DNA of 64,000 bases from Aerosticca soli (GTDB lineage Bacteria; Pseudomonadota; Gammaproteobacteria; Xanthomonadales; Rhodanobacteraceae). Shown here piece after piece: positions 39,762 through 51,500 of the stretch (within the stretch, counting starts at the first letter, position 1; every line of letters starts with the position of its first letter). Below the pieces are notes generated by a model, which was not told where the DNA came from, did not search any database, and worked only from the letters and a program-made list of their open reading frames with translations. The stretch spans positions 1,573,001-1,637,000 of the forward strand of contig NZ_AP018560.1 in the NCBI RefSeq assembly GCF_003967035.1, given 5' to 3'. The position numbers and the translations under genes are program-made.

Positions 39762-40751
39762 TCACAGCCCGGCAGGCGCCGCCTTGCCGTCCTCGAGCCG
39801 CACGCGGAAATGCGCGACATTGGCGTGCCGGTAAGGCTCCAGCGTCACCGGCTGGCCATCGAGCGTCGCCTCGGCGCCCTCGGCATTGCCGATGCGCACC
39901 TCGAGCGGCCCTTCGCTGCGATAGCTCTTGCGCGTACCGGCCGGCAGCAGGCCGTATTCGAGGCGGGTGCCCTTGGCGTCGGTGACCTCGACCCAGCTGG
40001 CCTGTTTGAGCGAGAGTTCGAGCACGTGCCCGCCCACCGCGGCTTCCGGCGCGGCGTTTTCCGCGGCCGGCTTGGGCCGAGCCAGCGACGGCGATTCGCT
40101 ATCGAGATTCGGAAAGGGTGCCATCGAGGCCAGTAGCGGCTGCCCTTCCTCGACCACCGGCATCCGCGGAGTGGGCGAAGTCGGGTTGGCCGCCTTCCCC
40201 GGCGAGCCCTGCTGGGCATCCTGTTGGGCCACGGGCGCGGCATCGAGCGGCGCCAGATGGCTGGCATCGCGATCGAGCGAACCGCGCACGCCGAGCCAGA
40301 TCACCGGCGCGACGATGACCGCAGTCAACAGCACGTAGGTGGCCGCCGTGGCGTAACGCTCGAGCAGGTAGCGGGAACGGGAAATGCCGCCGGTGGCGAC
40401 GAGCGGCGGTTCCTCGCACTTGATCCGGGCGATCTCGGCCGCGATCTCGGACTCCTCGAGGCCGAGGTGACGGGCGTATTTGCCGATGTAGCCGGCCAGA
40501 TAGACGCCGTGGTCGAGCCGGTCGGCCTGCCCGCTCTCGATCTGACGCAGCACCCGCGAGGGCAGCTTGAGCGCCTGGGCGCAGGTTTCGACGCTGAGGC
40601 CGCGCGCCTCGCGGGCGGCACGCAGTCGCTGGGCGAAAGCCTCGGACGAAGGACAGTCCGGCTCCCGTGGCAGATCGGGCCTTGGCTCCAGGCCTGGAGC
40701 CTGGTCATCGGCAACCCGGGCGACGGGCTGGTGTCTATGCCGTGGATTCAT
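39762..40751 (-). CDS. rodZ: cytoskeletal protein RodZ
   Basis: The 329-residue protein has an N-terminal cytoplasmic helix-turn-helix of the HTH_25 type (LRAAREARGLSVETCAQALKLPSRVLRQIE, in pieces REARGLSVETCA and VLRQIESG), the YLAGYIGKYAR helix and one membrane span (TYVLLTAVIVAPVIWLG). A Pro/Gln-rich periplasmic linker and the DUF4115 beta domain (HVLELSLKQASWVEVTDAKG) follow. RodZ links MreB to the cell-wall elongation machinery. The start at 40751 overlaps the stop of pilF (ATGA). Confidence 0.92.
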   Translation of the reverse strand: MNPRHRHQPVARVADDQAPGLEPRPDLPREPDCPSSEAFAQRLRAAREARGLSVETCAQALKLPSRVLRQIESGQADRLDHGVYLAGYIGKYARHLGLEESEIAAEIARIKCEEPPLVATGGISRSRYLLERYATAATYVLLTAVIVAPVIWLGVRGSLDRDASHLAPLDAAPVAQQDAQQGSPGKAANPTSPTPRMPVVEEGQPLLASMAPFPNLDSESPSLARPKPAAENAAPEAAVGGHVLELSLKQASWVEVTDAKGTRLEYGLLPAGTRKSYRSEGPLEVRIGNAEGAEATLDGQPVTLEPYRHANVAHFRVRLEDGKAAPAGL

Positions 40752-41617
40752 GGGCTTGCAGTGGCATCGAGGGCGCGCGCCTGCTCCGAATCCGGGAACA
40801 GGCTGTGCAGGCGCCGGCGGTAATCGAGGGCAGCATCCGTGTTGCCCAGGCGGCTTTCGATATCGTGACCGAGCTTGAGCGCCGCGGCGCTCGGCTGGCC
40901 CAGCGCGTCGAAGCGCTGCATGAAAGCGCGCGCACGCAGCATATCGTTGTCCAGATAGTTGAGGTTGGCAAGCTGGAACAAGGCTTCGGCGTTTTGCGGA
41001 TTGAGCGCGATCGCCTTGCGCAGACTGGCCTGTGCGCCGGCAGTGTCGCCCGCGCGCAGACGGCATATCCCGTCGTTGGTCCAGGCCATGTCGGGGGTGG
41101 CATAGAAAGGATCGGCCACGGCGCGGGCCAGGTATTTCTCCCCTTCGTCCGTTTTGCCGGCCTTGCACAGGAAGGCGCCGAGGTTGTTGTTGAAGTCGCC
41201 CTTGTCCGGCTGCAGCGCCACCGCCTTGCGGTAATGGGCTTCCGCATCCGCCGGCCGACCGATCCGCTCGTAGACCACCGCGATCACGGTGTGCGCCGGG
41301 GCATAACCCGGGTCGAACTTGAGCGCCTTGTCGAGTTTTTCGAGCGCGGTCTGCAAGTCGCCGCTGGCCAGGTACTGCTGGCCGAGTTCGGTATGGATGC
41401 GCGCCGCCTCGCGGGCCTCGTCGCGTTTACTGGTGTGCGGAACCTCGCCCGACGGGGTGAGCGTGGTGCCGTTCGGCGAGGTAGTCACGCAACCGGCGAG
41501 GAGCAGCGCGGCAAGCGCAGCCGACCAGTACCTCGCCGGCGCGCCCGGCCCGAGCGACCGAGCGGAAATGCGGCCCAGGCCGGACGCGGGATGCGTGCGC
41601 GCGCCCTCAAGAGGCAT
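40748..41617 (-). CDS. pilF: type IV pilus biogenesis lipoprotein PilF/PilW
   Basis: The 289-residue protein has a lipobox (ALLLAGC) after a long N-terminus and about six TPR repeats ([28 protein letters not shown], in pieces [13 protein letters not shown] and ALEKLDKAL). PilF/PilW is the pilotin for the PilQ secretin of type IV pili. The start at 41617 overlaps the rlmN stop region by 11 bases. A start nearer the lipobox, such as one giving [14 protein letters not shown], is possible. The rlmN-pilF-rodZ order is conserved. Confidence 0.88.
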   Translation of the reverse strand: MPLEGARTHPASGLGRISARSLGPGAPARYWSAALAALLLAGCVTTSPNGTTLTPSGEVPHTSKRDEAREAARIHTELGQQYLASGDLQTALEKLDKALKFDPGYAPAHTVIAVVYERIGRPADAEAHYRKAVALQPDKGDFNNNLGAFLCKAGKTDEGEKYLARAVADPFYATPDMAWTNDGICRLRAGDTAGAQASLRKAIALNPQNAEALFQLANLNYLDNDMLRARAFMQRFDALGQPSAAALKLGHDIESRLGNTDAALDYRRRLHSLFPDSEQARALDATASP

Positions 41618-42764
41618 GCGGCACTCCCGCGGCCAGGTGTTGCCGGAAACTCGCCTGCCGCCGGGTGCGGTCGAGCACCTGGCCCTTCAGCTGACCGCAG
41701 GCGGCGTCGATGTCATCCCCGCGCGTGCGCCGCAGCATGGTCAGCACGCCGGCCTCGAGCAGCTGGGTCTGGAAGGCGCGGATGACCTCGGGCGTGGAAC
41801 GCTCGAACTGCGTGCCGGGAAACGGATTGAACGGGATCAGGTTCACCTTGGCGGTGCCGGTCGGCAGCTTGCGCATCAGCTTGATCAGCTGGCGCGCATG
41901 CTCGGGCTGGTCGTTCACGCCCTTCATCAAGGTGTATTCGAAGGTGATCGAGGTGCGTGGACGACGCGCCAGCCAGCGCCGGCAGGCGTCCATCAGCTCG
42001 GCGATCGGATAGCGCTTGTTGAGCGGGACCAGCTCGGTGCGCAGCTCGTCGTTGGCCGCGTGCAGGGACACCGCGAGCGAGACGTCGATGACTTCGGAGA
42101 GCTTGTCGATCATCGGCACCAGCCCGGCGGTGGACAGCGTGACACGCTTGGAAGCCAGGCCGAACCCCAGGTCGTCGCGCATCAGCCGCATCGCCGCGAC
42201 CACGGCGTCGAAATTGAGCAGCGGCTCGCCCATGCCCATCATCACCACGTTGGTGATGCGTCGCTGCTGATGGGTGACGTTGCCCAGGTGCCTGGCCGCC
42301 ACCCACATCTGGCCGATGATCTCGGCGGTGGCGAGGTTGCGGTTGAAGCCCTGCGTGGCGGTGGAGCAGAACCGGCAATTGAGCCCGCAGCCCACCTGCG
42401 ATGAAACGCACAGCGTGCCGCGGCTGGGCTCGGGGATGTACACCGTCTCGATCGCGTTGCCGCCGTCCATGCCGAGCAGCCACTTGTGCGTGCCGTCGGC
42501 GGCGGCCTTGTCGAACAGCGTGCGCGGCGGGCCGACGTAGCAGGTGTCCTCGAGCTTGGCGCGCAAGGCCTTGCCGACGTCGGTCATGCGGGCGAAGTCG
42601 CTTTCCAGGCGATGGTAGATCCACTTCATCACCTGATCGGCGCGATACGGCTTCTCGCCGAGCGATGCGAAAAAGTCGCGCAGACCCTGCCGGTCGAAAT
42701 CCAGCAGATTGACCTTGCCAGACTGCGCGGCCGGGTCCGATGGCAGGGATGCGGGAATGTTCAC
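41607..42764 (-). CDS. rlmN: dual-specificity 23S rRNA/tRNA methyltransferase RlmN
   Basis: The 385-residue radical-SAM enzyme methylates C2 of A2503 in 23S rRNA and A37 in some tRNAs. The CX3CX2C cluster is seen as CGLNCRFC near residue 119. The [11 protein letters not shown] and [10 protein letters not shown] motifs are present. The second catalytic Cys lies near the C-terminus in [11 protein letters not shown]. The N-terminal RNA-binding part starts [15 protein letters not shown]. Confidence 0.95.
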   Translation of the reverse strand: MNIPASLPSDPAAQSGKVNLLDFDRQGLRDFFASLGEKPYRADQVMKWIYHRLESDFARMTDVGKALRAKLEDTCYVGPPRTLFDKAAADGTHKWLLGMDGGNAIETVYIPEPSRGTLCVSSQVGCGLNCRFCSTATQGFNRNLATAEIIGQMWVAARHLGNVTHQQRRITNVVMMGMGEPLLNFDAVVAAMRLMRDDLGFGLASKRVTLSTAGLVPMIDKLSEVIDVSLAVSLHAANDELRTELVPLNKRYPIAELMDACRRWLARRPRTSITFEYTLMKGVNDQPEHARQLIKLMRKLPTGTAKVNLIPFNPFPGTQFERSTPEVIRAFQTQLLEAGVLTMLRRTRGDDIDAACGQLKGQVLDRTRRQASFRQHLAAGVPHAS

Positions 42765-42813
42765 GACCTTTCAGCGGGACTCTGCGTGACGTGTGCGAAT
42801 CGGATCCCGGCGA

Positions 42814-43245
42814 TCAGGAACGATTGCCGTGGATGTCCGTCTGCGCGAAGAAATAGGCGATCTCCTCGCGCGCGGTGTCCGGGCCATCGGAACCGTGCAC
42901 CGCATTGGCGTCGATCGACTCGGCGAAATCGGCGCGGATGGTGCCCGGCGCGGCGTCCTTGGGGTTGGTCGCACCCATCAGCTCGCGGTTCTTCGCGATC
43001 GCGTTCTCGCCTTCCAGCACCTGGATCATCACCGGTCCGGAGATCATGAACTCGACCAGCGCCTTGAAGAACGGCCGCTCACGGTGCACCGCATAGAAAC
43101 CCTCGGCCTCGCGACGCGACAGCTGGGTGAGCCTGGCGGCGACGATCTTGAGACCGGCCTTCTCGAAACGGCTGTAGATCTCGCCGATCACGTTCTTGGC
43201 GACGGCATCGGGCTTGATGATGGAAAGGGTGCGCTCCAGCGCCAT
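42814..43245 (-). CDS. ndk: nucleoside diphosphate kinase
   Basis: The 143-residue enzyme transfers the gamma phosphate from ATP to nucleoside diphosphates. The [15 protein letters not shown] start, the [17 protein letters not shown] segment and the phosphohistidine site NAVHGSDG are all present. The ATG at 43245 gives the standard N-terminus. It lies 49 bases upstream of rlmN on the same strand. Confidence 0.97.
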   Translation of the reverse strand: MALERTLSIIKPDAVAKNVIGEIYSRFEKAGLKIVAARLTQLSRREAEGFYAVHRERPFFKALVEFMISGPVMIQVLEGENAIAKNRELMGATNPKDAAPGTIRADFAESIDANAVHGSDGPDTAREEIAYFFAQTDIHGNRS

Positions 43246-43413
43246 GGGTCTGCTCCGGGATTCATGAAAGATAAGGAGAATGGCCGGTCGGAAGGTCCGC
43301 AACGCGTTTTTGTAGCGCAGGGCCGACGCGGATATTTGTAAAAGTCTGACAGATTCTCCCCGCCACGCAAGCCTGAAAGACGCGGCTTGGCGCAGACCGT
43401 CACATCCTGCGGA

Positions 43414-43467
43414 GAAACGAGCGTTTGACGGGTGCCCAAGCCCTGCTTATGCTCAAACGCTCGTTTG
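43414..43467. promoter_or_regulatory. two PsrA/FadR-type operators upstream of the TetR gene
   Basis: Palindromes GAAACGAGCGTTTG (43414-43427) and CAAACGCTCGTTTG (43454-43467) lie 40 bases apart, between 20 and 73 bases before the TetR start. They match the PsrA consensus (G/C)AAAC(N2-4)GTTT(G/C). A TTATGCT element between them could be a -10 box, so binding would block the promoter. Autoregulation by the adjacent TetR protein is the natural inference. Confidence 0.75.
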
Positions 43468-43486
43468 ATTCGCGTCCGAGTGACTG

Positions 43487-44101
43487 ATGACCAGCTCAGC
43501 GACGACCCGGGAACGGATTCTCGGCGCGGCGGAAAAACTGTTCGCCCGGCGAGGCTTCGACGGCGCCTCGCTGCGGCAACTGACCGCGGCGGCGGGCGTC
43601 AATCTGGCGGCGGTCAATTACCACTTCGGCTCCAAGGAGCGACTGGTCGAGGAGGTCTTCCGCCGGCGCCTGGACCGCCTGAACACCCAGCGCCTGGCCG
43701 CCCTCGACAGGGCCAAGGCACACGGCGAAGCCAGCCTGGAACAGGTGCTCGACGCCTTCATCCGCCCGGCGCTGGAGATCGACGGCCACGGCGACGGCTC
43801 GCTCTTCGTCCGCGTGCTGGCGCGGGCGTTTGCCGAGCACGACGACTCCCTGCGCAGGTTCCTGTCGGAAAACTACGGCCACGTCATGCGCCGGTTCGCC
43901 ACCGAGCTCGCTCGCCTGCTGCCGCATTTGAGCCGCGAGGAGCTCTATTGGCGCATCGACCTCATGACCGGCGCACTGACCCACGCGATGTCCGGCTTCG
44001 GCATGATCCGCCGCCGCGAGGGAGTCGGCGAGGCCGAGCATCGCGAGGAAACCATCGCCCATCTGGTGCGCTTCGCGGCCGCCGGATTGCGCGCGCCATG
44101 A
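43487..44101 (+). CDS. psrA: TetR-family regulator, PsrA-like
   Basis: The 204-residue protein has a TetR DNA-binding domain at residues ~8-55 (RERILGAAEKLFARRGFDGASLRQLTAAAGVNLAAVNYHFGSKE, in pieces ILGAAEKLFARRGF and GVNLAAVNYHFGSK). The last piece is shared with Pseudomonas PsrA. The C-terminal domain should bind long-chain acyl-CoA or fatty acids. PsrA represses fadBA and itself until fatty acids appear. The two matching palindromes upstream and the beta-oxidation genes 58 bases downstream strongly support this role. Confidence 0.8.
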   Translation: MTSSATTRERILGAAEKLFARRGFDGASLRQLTAAAGVNLAAVNYHFGSKERLVEEVFRRRLDRLNTQRLAALDRAKAHGEASLEQVLDAFIRPALEIDGHGDGSLFVRVLARAFAEHDDSLRRFLSENYGHVMRRFATELARLLPHLSREELYWRIDLMTGALTHAMSGFGMIRRREGVGEAEHREETIAHLVRFAAAGLRAP

Positions 44102-44159
44102 TGACCCCATCCCGGGTGCCGCACGCGCGACACCCCACCATCCACCACCGGAGAAGCCA

Positions 44160-46541
44160 ATGACCGCACTGCCCACATCCGCGCTGCGCATCCGCAAGGC
44201 CGCGGTGCTCGGCGCCGGCGTCATGGGTGCGCAGATCGCCGCGCACCTGACCAACGCCGACGTCGAGACCGTGCTGTTCGACCTGCCCGCAAAGGAAGGT
44301 CCCAAGAACGGCATCGTGCTCAAGGCCATCGAGAACCTGAAGAAGCTCTCGCCCTCGTCGCTGGCCGACAAGGACCGCGCCGAGGCGATCATCCCGGCCA
44401 ATTACGAGGAAAACCTGGACTGGCTGCGGGAATGCGACTTCATCATCGAGGCCATCGCCGAGCGGATGGACTGGAAACTCGACCTGTATGCCAAGATCGC
44501 CCCACACGTCTCGCCCACCGCGGTGCTGGCCTCCAACACTTCGGGCCTGTCGATCAACCGCCTGGCCGAAGCGCTGCCGGAAGGACTGCGCCACCGCTTC
44601 TGCGGCGTGCATTTCTTCAACCCGCCGCGCTACATGGCGCTGGTCGAGCTGATTCCGGGGCGAGCGACCGACCAGGCCGTCGTCGCCGGGCTGGAGGCCT
44701 TTCTCACCACCACCCTCGGCAAGAACGTGATCACCGCCCGCGACACGCCGAACTTCATCGGCAACCGCATCGGCGTGTTCTCGATGCTGGCGACCATGCA
44801 TCACACCGAGCAGTTCGGCCTCGGTTTCGACGTGGTCGATGCGCTGACCGGCCCGGCGATCGGCCGGCCCAAGAGCGCGACCTACCGCACCGCGGACGTG
44901 GTCGGTCTGGACACCATGGCGCACGTCATCCGCACCATGGCCGAGACCCTGCCCGACGACCCCTGGCATGCGCACTTCAAGGCGCCGGCCTGGCTGACCG
45001 CGCTGATCGAAAAAGGCGCGCTGGGCCAGAAAGCCGGCGGCGGCTTCTACCGCAAGCTCGGCAAGGACATCGTGGTGCTCGATGTGGCCAAGCAGGACTA
45101 CGTGCCGGCATCGCAGCAGGCTTCCGCGGAAGTGGCCGCCATCCTCGCGATCAAGGACCCGGCCGAAAAATTCGCCAGGCTGCGCGCCTCGACCGACCCG
45201 CAGGCGCAGTTCCTGTGGGCGGTTTTCCGCGACCTCTTCCACTACAGCGCCTATCACCTGGCCACCATCGCCGACACCGCGCGCGACGTCGACTTCGCCA
45301 TCCGCTGGGGCTACGGCTGGAAGCTCGGCCCCTTCGAGACCTGGCAGGCCGCCGGCTGGCAGCAGGTGGCCGGCTGGATCGCCGAGGACATCGCCGCCGG
45401 CAAGGCGATGAGCACGGCGCCGCTGCCCGCCTGGGTCACCGACGGCCGCGCCGGCGTGCACGGCAAGGAAGGTTCCTGGTCCGCCGCGGAAGGCAAGTAC
45501 AAGCCGCGGTCGCATCACCCGGTCTATCGCCGCCAGCTGTTTCCCGACCCGATCCTGGGCGAGACCTTCGATCAGGGCACGACATTGTGGGAAAACGAGG
45601 GCCTGCGGCTGTGGACGCTGGGCGATGACGGCGTCGGCATCGTCTCGTTCAAGACCAAGATGCACACGGTCAACGACCAGGTGCTCGACGGCCTGCAGCA
45701 TGCCATCGACCTTGCCGAGCAAAAACTCGGCGCGCTGGTGATCTGGCAGACCGGCGAGCCGTTCTCCGCCGGCGCCGACCTCAAGGGAGTGCTCGCGCTG
45801 TTGCAGGCGGGCAAGTTTGACGCTTTCGAGGCGATGGTTGCCAACTTCCAGCGCACCAGCATGCGCATCAAGCATGCGCTGGTGCCGGTGGTCGCGGCGG
45901 TACGCGGCCTGTGCCTGGGCGGCGGCTGCGAGTTCCAGATGCACTCGGCACGCACCGTGGCGGCGCTGGAAAGCTATATCGGCCTGGTCGAGGCCGGCGT
46001 CGGCCTGCTGCCGGCCGGCGGCGGTCTGCACGAACTCGCCCTGCGTGCGGGCAAGGCCAACCCGGCCGATCCGTTCGAGGCGCTCAAGAAGGTGTTCGAG
46101 ACGGTGGCGATGGCCAAGGTCTCCGGCAGCGCGCTGGAGGCCAAGCACATGGGCCTGCTGCGCGAGAGCGACGTCGTCGTGTTCAATCCCTTCGAATTGC
46201 TCTACGTGGCCAAGAAGACCGCCCTGGCCCTGGCCGAGAGCGGCTGGCGGCCACCGCTGTATGAGCGCGCGATCCCGGTCGCCGGCGATGTCGGCACCGC
46301 CACCTTCCGCGCCCAGCTCGCCAATCTGCAGGCTGGCTATTTCGCCTCCGAGCACGACGTGGCCGTGGCCACGCGCATCGCCGACACCTTGTGCGGCGGC
46401 GCGATCGAGCGCGGCTCCCGCGTGGACGAGCAATGGCTGCTCGATCTCGAACGCCGGCATTTCGTCGCACTGGCGAAGACGGAGAAGACCCAGGCCCGCA
46501 TCGCGCACACGATGGCGACGGGCAAGCCGCTCAGGAATTGA
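44160..46541 (+). CDS. 3-hydroxyacyl-CoA dehydrogenase / enoyl-CoA hydratase fusion (FadN/FadB type)
   Basis: The 793-residue beta-oxidation enzyme has the dehydrogenase first: an NAD loop AVLGAGVMGAQIAAH at residue 14, the catalytic region HFFNPPRYMALVE and the 3HCDH C-terminal domain to about residue 470. The crotonase domain follows at the C-terminal end, with the oxyanion segment FSAGADLKGVL and GGGCEFQMHSA. This order is that of FadN of Bacillus and related proteobacterial enzymes, the reverse of E. coli FadB. It works with the thiolase encoded next. The start has GGAG seven bases upstream. Confidence 0.9.
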   Translation: MTALPTSALRIRKAAVLGAGVMGAQIAAHLTNADVETVLFDLPAKEGPKNGIVLKAIENLKKLSPSSLADKDRAEAIIPANYEENLDWLRECDFIIEAIAERMDWKLDLYAKIAPHVSPTAVLASNTSGLSINRLAEALPEGLRHRFCGVHFFNPPRYMALVELIPGRATDQAVVAGLEAFLTTTLGKNVITARDTPNFIGNRIGVFSMLATMHHTEQFGLGFDVVDALTGPAIGRPKSATYRTADVVGLDTMAHVIRTMAETLPDDPWHAHFKAPAWLTALIEKGALGQKAGGGFYRKLGKDIVVLDVAKQDYVPASQQASAEVAAILAIKDPAEKFARLRASTDPQAQFLWAVFRDLFHYSAYHLATIADTARDVDFAIRWGYGWKLGPFETWQAAGWQQVAGWIAEDIAAGKAMSTAPLPAWVTDGRAGVHGKEGSWSAAEGKYKPRSHHPVYRRQLFPDPILGETFDQGTTLWENEGLRLWTLGDDGVGIVSFKTKMHTVNDQVLDGLQHAIDLAEQKLGALVIWQTGEPFSAGADLKGVLALLQAGKFDAFEAMVANFQRTSMRIKHALVPVVAAVRGLCLGGGCEFQMHSARTVAALESYIGLVEAGVGLLPAGGGLHELALRAGKANPADPFEALKKVFETVAMAKVSGSALEAKHMGLLRESDVVVFNPFELLYVAKKTALALAESGWRPPLYERAIPVAGDVGTATFRAQLANLQAGYFASEHDVAVATRIADTLCGGAIERGSRVDEQWLLDLERRHFVALAKTEKTQARIAHTMATGKPLRN

Positions 46542-46693
46542 CCGCGCCACGGGACGAAGCACCGAACGCAGGCCAAGCCGCGTGCCGCAGTTTGGCCTGC
46601 CTTTCCGACGTCACCTTTTTTGAATCGCAGCAAAGCCGGCATACGGAACAGCTCGACACCCGACGCCCCTGCCGGCTTTCACGGAGAAAACCC

Positions 46694-47899
<1,206 letters not shown>

Positions 47900-47907
47900 G
47901 TTTTTCG

Positions 47908-47941
47908 GCCGCCATCGCCGCCGGTTTGCGGCGATGGCGGC
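47908..47941 (+). terminator. long GC-rich hairpin after fadA
   Basis: A perfect 14-pair stem (47908-47921 with 47928-47941, loop CGGTTT) starts eight bases after the fadA stop. There is a T-run before it rather than after, so on the plus strand it may act as a weak or Rho-assisted terminator and mRNA end protector. Confidence 0.65.
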
Positions 47942-48010
47942 TTGATCCGGCAGCGGACGGCCACAGATAGCCAGCGCCATGGTTCAAAACTTCCAACAAA
48001 GGAGAGCGTC

Positions 48011-48457
48011 ATGAGGCAAATGTGGTTTCTGGTGGCCGACAACGGACGTGCCCGGGTCGTCGAGTATCGTCTGCCGGACAAGGCCTGGCAGGAAGTCGCC
48101 TGTTTCGACAACCCCGATGCGCACCTGCCGGTGCATGAAATCGCTCGTGACCGCCCGCCGCGGGTGGACGAAAGCGCCGCGCCGGGCCATCACGCGATCG
48201 AACCGCACACCACGCCACGCGAAAAGACCGCCCAGCAATTCGCCCGCCAGCTGAGTGATTTCCTGCTGAAGGCGGCCCAGGAAAACCGCTACGACAAACT
48301 CGTGCTGGTGTCTCCGCCCCGTTTCCTGGGCGTGCTGCGCGAGCATCTGGATGAGGCCTGCAAGGCCAGGCTCTGGGACGAGCTGCAGCACGACTACACG
48401 ACGCTGACTTTCGAGGAATTGCGCGATCGGCTAGCCAAATTGGAATTGAAATTCTGA
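48011..48457 (+). CDS. host attachment family protein
   Basis: The 148-residue protein matches the 'host attachment protein' family (AtsE-like, PF10116): WFLVADNGRARVVEY at the start, ARDRPPRVDESA in the middle and YDKLVLVSPPRFLGVLREHL near the end. The fold is eRF1/Pelota-like. Despite the family name, the role is not settled, and members often sit beside stress or lipid genes. The start is preceded by AAAGGAGAG. Confidence 0.8.
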   Translation: MRQMWFLVADNGRARVVEYRLPDKAWQEVACFDNPDAHLPVHEIARDRPPRVDESAAPGHHAIEPHTTPREKTAQQFARQLSDFLLKAAQENRYDKLVLVSPPRFLGVLREHLDEACKARLWDELQHDYTTLTFEELRDRLAKLELKF

Positions 48458-48548
48458 GCCACACCCGCGTGCGATCACGGCCCGGCGCCCTCTCGGCCCC
48501 CGGGCCGTTTTTCATGCCCGCAGCGGGAAGCGGTGCAGCTTGCGCGTT

Positions 48549-51500
48549 TCAGGCCGCCACGGCGCAGCGGTTGCGGCCGTCGCGCTTGGCTTCGTACAGC
48601 GCCTCGTCCGCGCGCGCCAGCCATTGGGTCAGGCTTTCGCCTTCGCGATGGGCGGCCACGCCGATGCTGGCGGTCACCGTGATGGAGACGCCGCCATGGA
48701 GGACACGCAGCTCCGCGAGCGCCTGCCGGATGCGCTCGGCCAGTGCGATGCCCTGGGCAAGCTCGCAATCGGGCAGGCAGACGACCAGCTCCTCGCCGCC
48801 GTAGCGGCCGACCAGGTCGCCCTTGCGACACGTGCTGACCAGGGTCTGCGCGACCTGCCGGATCACCGCATCGCCGGCGATATGCCCACGGCTGTCGTTG
48901 ATCCGCTTGAAGTGATCCAGGTCCAGCAGCAGCAGACAGGCATGGCCAGCGGGCGTTCTTTGCCGCACCTCCTCGAGCAGCGCCAGAAACCGGCGGCGGT
49001 TGTAGACACCGGTCAGCTCGTCGGTGCTGGCCAGCTCGTCCAGCCGCTGGTTGGCCGCGCGCAGTTCCAGCGTGTGGCGGTCGATCCGTTCCTGCAATTG
49101 CCGGGCCTGCCGGCGCAGGTAGACGGTGCGCAATTGCACCAGCACGACGATGCCGGCCAGCAGCAACAACAGACCGAACAGCGCGGCGGCGGGTGTCTCG
49201 TACCAGCGCGGCTGGATGCTGACGTGCAGGACGGTCTCGTAGGTGCGCCCTTCCAGCCCGCGGGTCACGGCGCGCAGACGCAGCGGATAGCTGCCGTGCG
49301 GCAGGTTGGTGTAGTTCGCGTAGGGCCGCATCCCGAGCGGGACAGCAATCCAGTCCTGATCGAAGCCATCCAGGCGGTAGCTGTAGACGGTCTCGCCCTG
49401 TGCCTGGTAGTCCAGTAAGGCGAAGGCGACACGCAGGTTGCGCTCCTCCGGCGCCAAGGTGAGGCTGCCGCCGGGGGGCGGCAGGCTGCCGATCGGCTGC
49501 ACCTGTTCGTTGACCGTCAACCGGGTGATGGCAAGCACCGGCTCCGTACGCGGCGGCGACTGCCAGTCCGGGCGGATCACGGTGAGTCCGCCCAGGCCGC
49601 CGAACAGCAGCTCGCCGCTTGGCGCGCGCGCCGCTGCGGCGTAGATGTAGCTCGACACGCGCAGACCATCGCGGACACCGAGCGTCTGCGCATGGAGCGT
49701 GGCGCCATCGACCCTGGCAATGCCGTTGGGCAGGCTCGCCCACACGTTGCCGTGCGCATCGGGCAACACGGCGTTGATGCTGTCACTGCCAAGACCGTCG
49801 GCCATGTGCAGGGTGTGGAAGCGATAGGGCGGCCGTGCGCTGTTCAGCCAGGCGAGGCCGGCTGCCGTACCCACCCAGATCCGTCCGCGTGCATCGACCG
49901 CCAGCGAATCGAGCTGGTTGCCCGGCAGGGCGTCCGGATCGGCAGGATCGGGCAACAGGTTCACGAAACCGCTGCGTTGATCGGCAGCGGTCGCGATGCT
50001 GATGCCGCGGCTGGTGAGATACCAGTAGGCGCCGTTGACGCGCGTAATCTGGCGCACGGTGCTGCTGGCCAGGCTGCCCGGATCGTTCGCCACGTGCTCG
50101 ATGTGCGCGAGGGCGCCGCTGGCCGGCTCGTAACGGTACAGACCGTCATAGGTGCCGATCAGCAAGGCATCGCCATCGGCCAAGAGGTGCAGCACCGGCA
50201 CGCGGTCGAGCTGGGGCAGGATGGCGCCCTGCACGGCAAAGGTCTGCGGGTCGACCCGGGCCAGCCCCTGGGTGCCGACCCAGATGCTGCCGTCGGCGGC
50301 CTCGGCGAAGGCCTGCACGTCGCGTCGGCGTTGACGGCCGCCGAGCTCCAGGTGGCGGATGGATGCAGTAGCGAGATCGATGACGTCGATGTGCCCGGCG
50401 CCCAGACCCAGCCAGATGCGCCCATGGCTGTCGACGAAAATGCCACGCACGCTGACGTTGGCCAGGGCGTGCTCGGACTGCATGGAAGGCTGCAGGGTGA
50501 AAACCCGGCGCGCCAACAGGTTGGCATGCGCGACGCCGAGGTCGGTCGCCGCCCAGACATTGCCCGAACGGTCCTCGAACAGGCCGCGCACCGCATCGCC
50601 CGGCAGCGACGAGGGCATGGCCGCATCGTGCACCAGCTCGCGCACCGTGGCCTCGCCCGGGACGTAGGTGATGACGCCGTTGCCATCGGTGGCGAACCAC
50701 AACGCCCCGCTCGAGGTTTCCAGGATGTCGCGCACGGTGGCGCGGCGCGCGCCGTCGCTCTGGCTGCCGCTGAAGCCGGGCAAGGCATGCCAGCTGCCGT
50801 CGCGATCGCGGTAGACGACGCCCAGTTCCAAGGTGCCGACCCACAGCCGTCCCTCGCGATCCTCGCGCAGCGCCCAGACCTGGTCGGCAAGCACCTGCGC
50901 GATTGCCCCTTGTGCCTCGACGCGGACGAAGCCGGACTGTCCCGCCCAGCGCACGAACAGCCCGCGGTCGTTGCCGAGCCAGAGATTGCCGGCGCGGTCG
51001 CGCAGGGCGCTGAAATCGCGTGGCGCGGCGGCCTTGCCGGTGTCGATGTGTTCGATGCGGTCGCGGGCCAGATCCAGGCGATCCAGCCCACGTTCGGAGG
51101 CAATCAGTACGCCGCCCGCGCCGTCGCTGGTCAGCGCGTAGATCTTGCGGTCCGCCACGCCGCCCGCGCCGGTCGGGTAACGGTGAAAGGTCTCGTCGCC
51201 CGGCTGAAACCGGACCAGGCCGCCGGCGCCGGTGCCGATCAGCAGGGCACCGTCCGGCAACGCGAGCAGGCAGCGCACGTAGGCGTCCGGCAGTCCGCGG
51301 TCATCATTGCGCTGGGTATAGACCTGGGTGCGAAAACCGTCGTAGCGCACCAGCCCGCCCATGGTGCCGATCCAGATCAGCCCGCGGCTGTCCTGCACCA
51401 CCGAGGTGGTGATCGCGTGCGGCAGGCCGTCGGTCACCCCCACGCGATCGAACCATGGCAGGTCGAACGGCGCCCAGGGATCGCCCGCCCAGGCCGGGGC

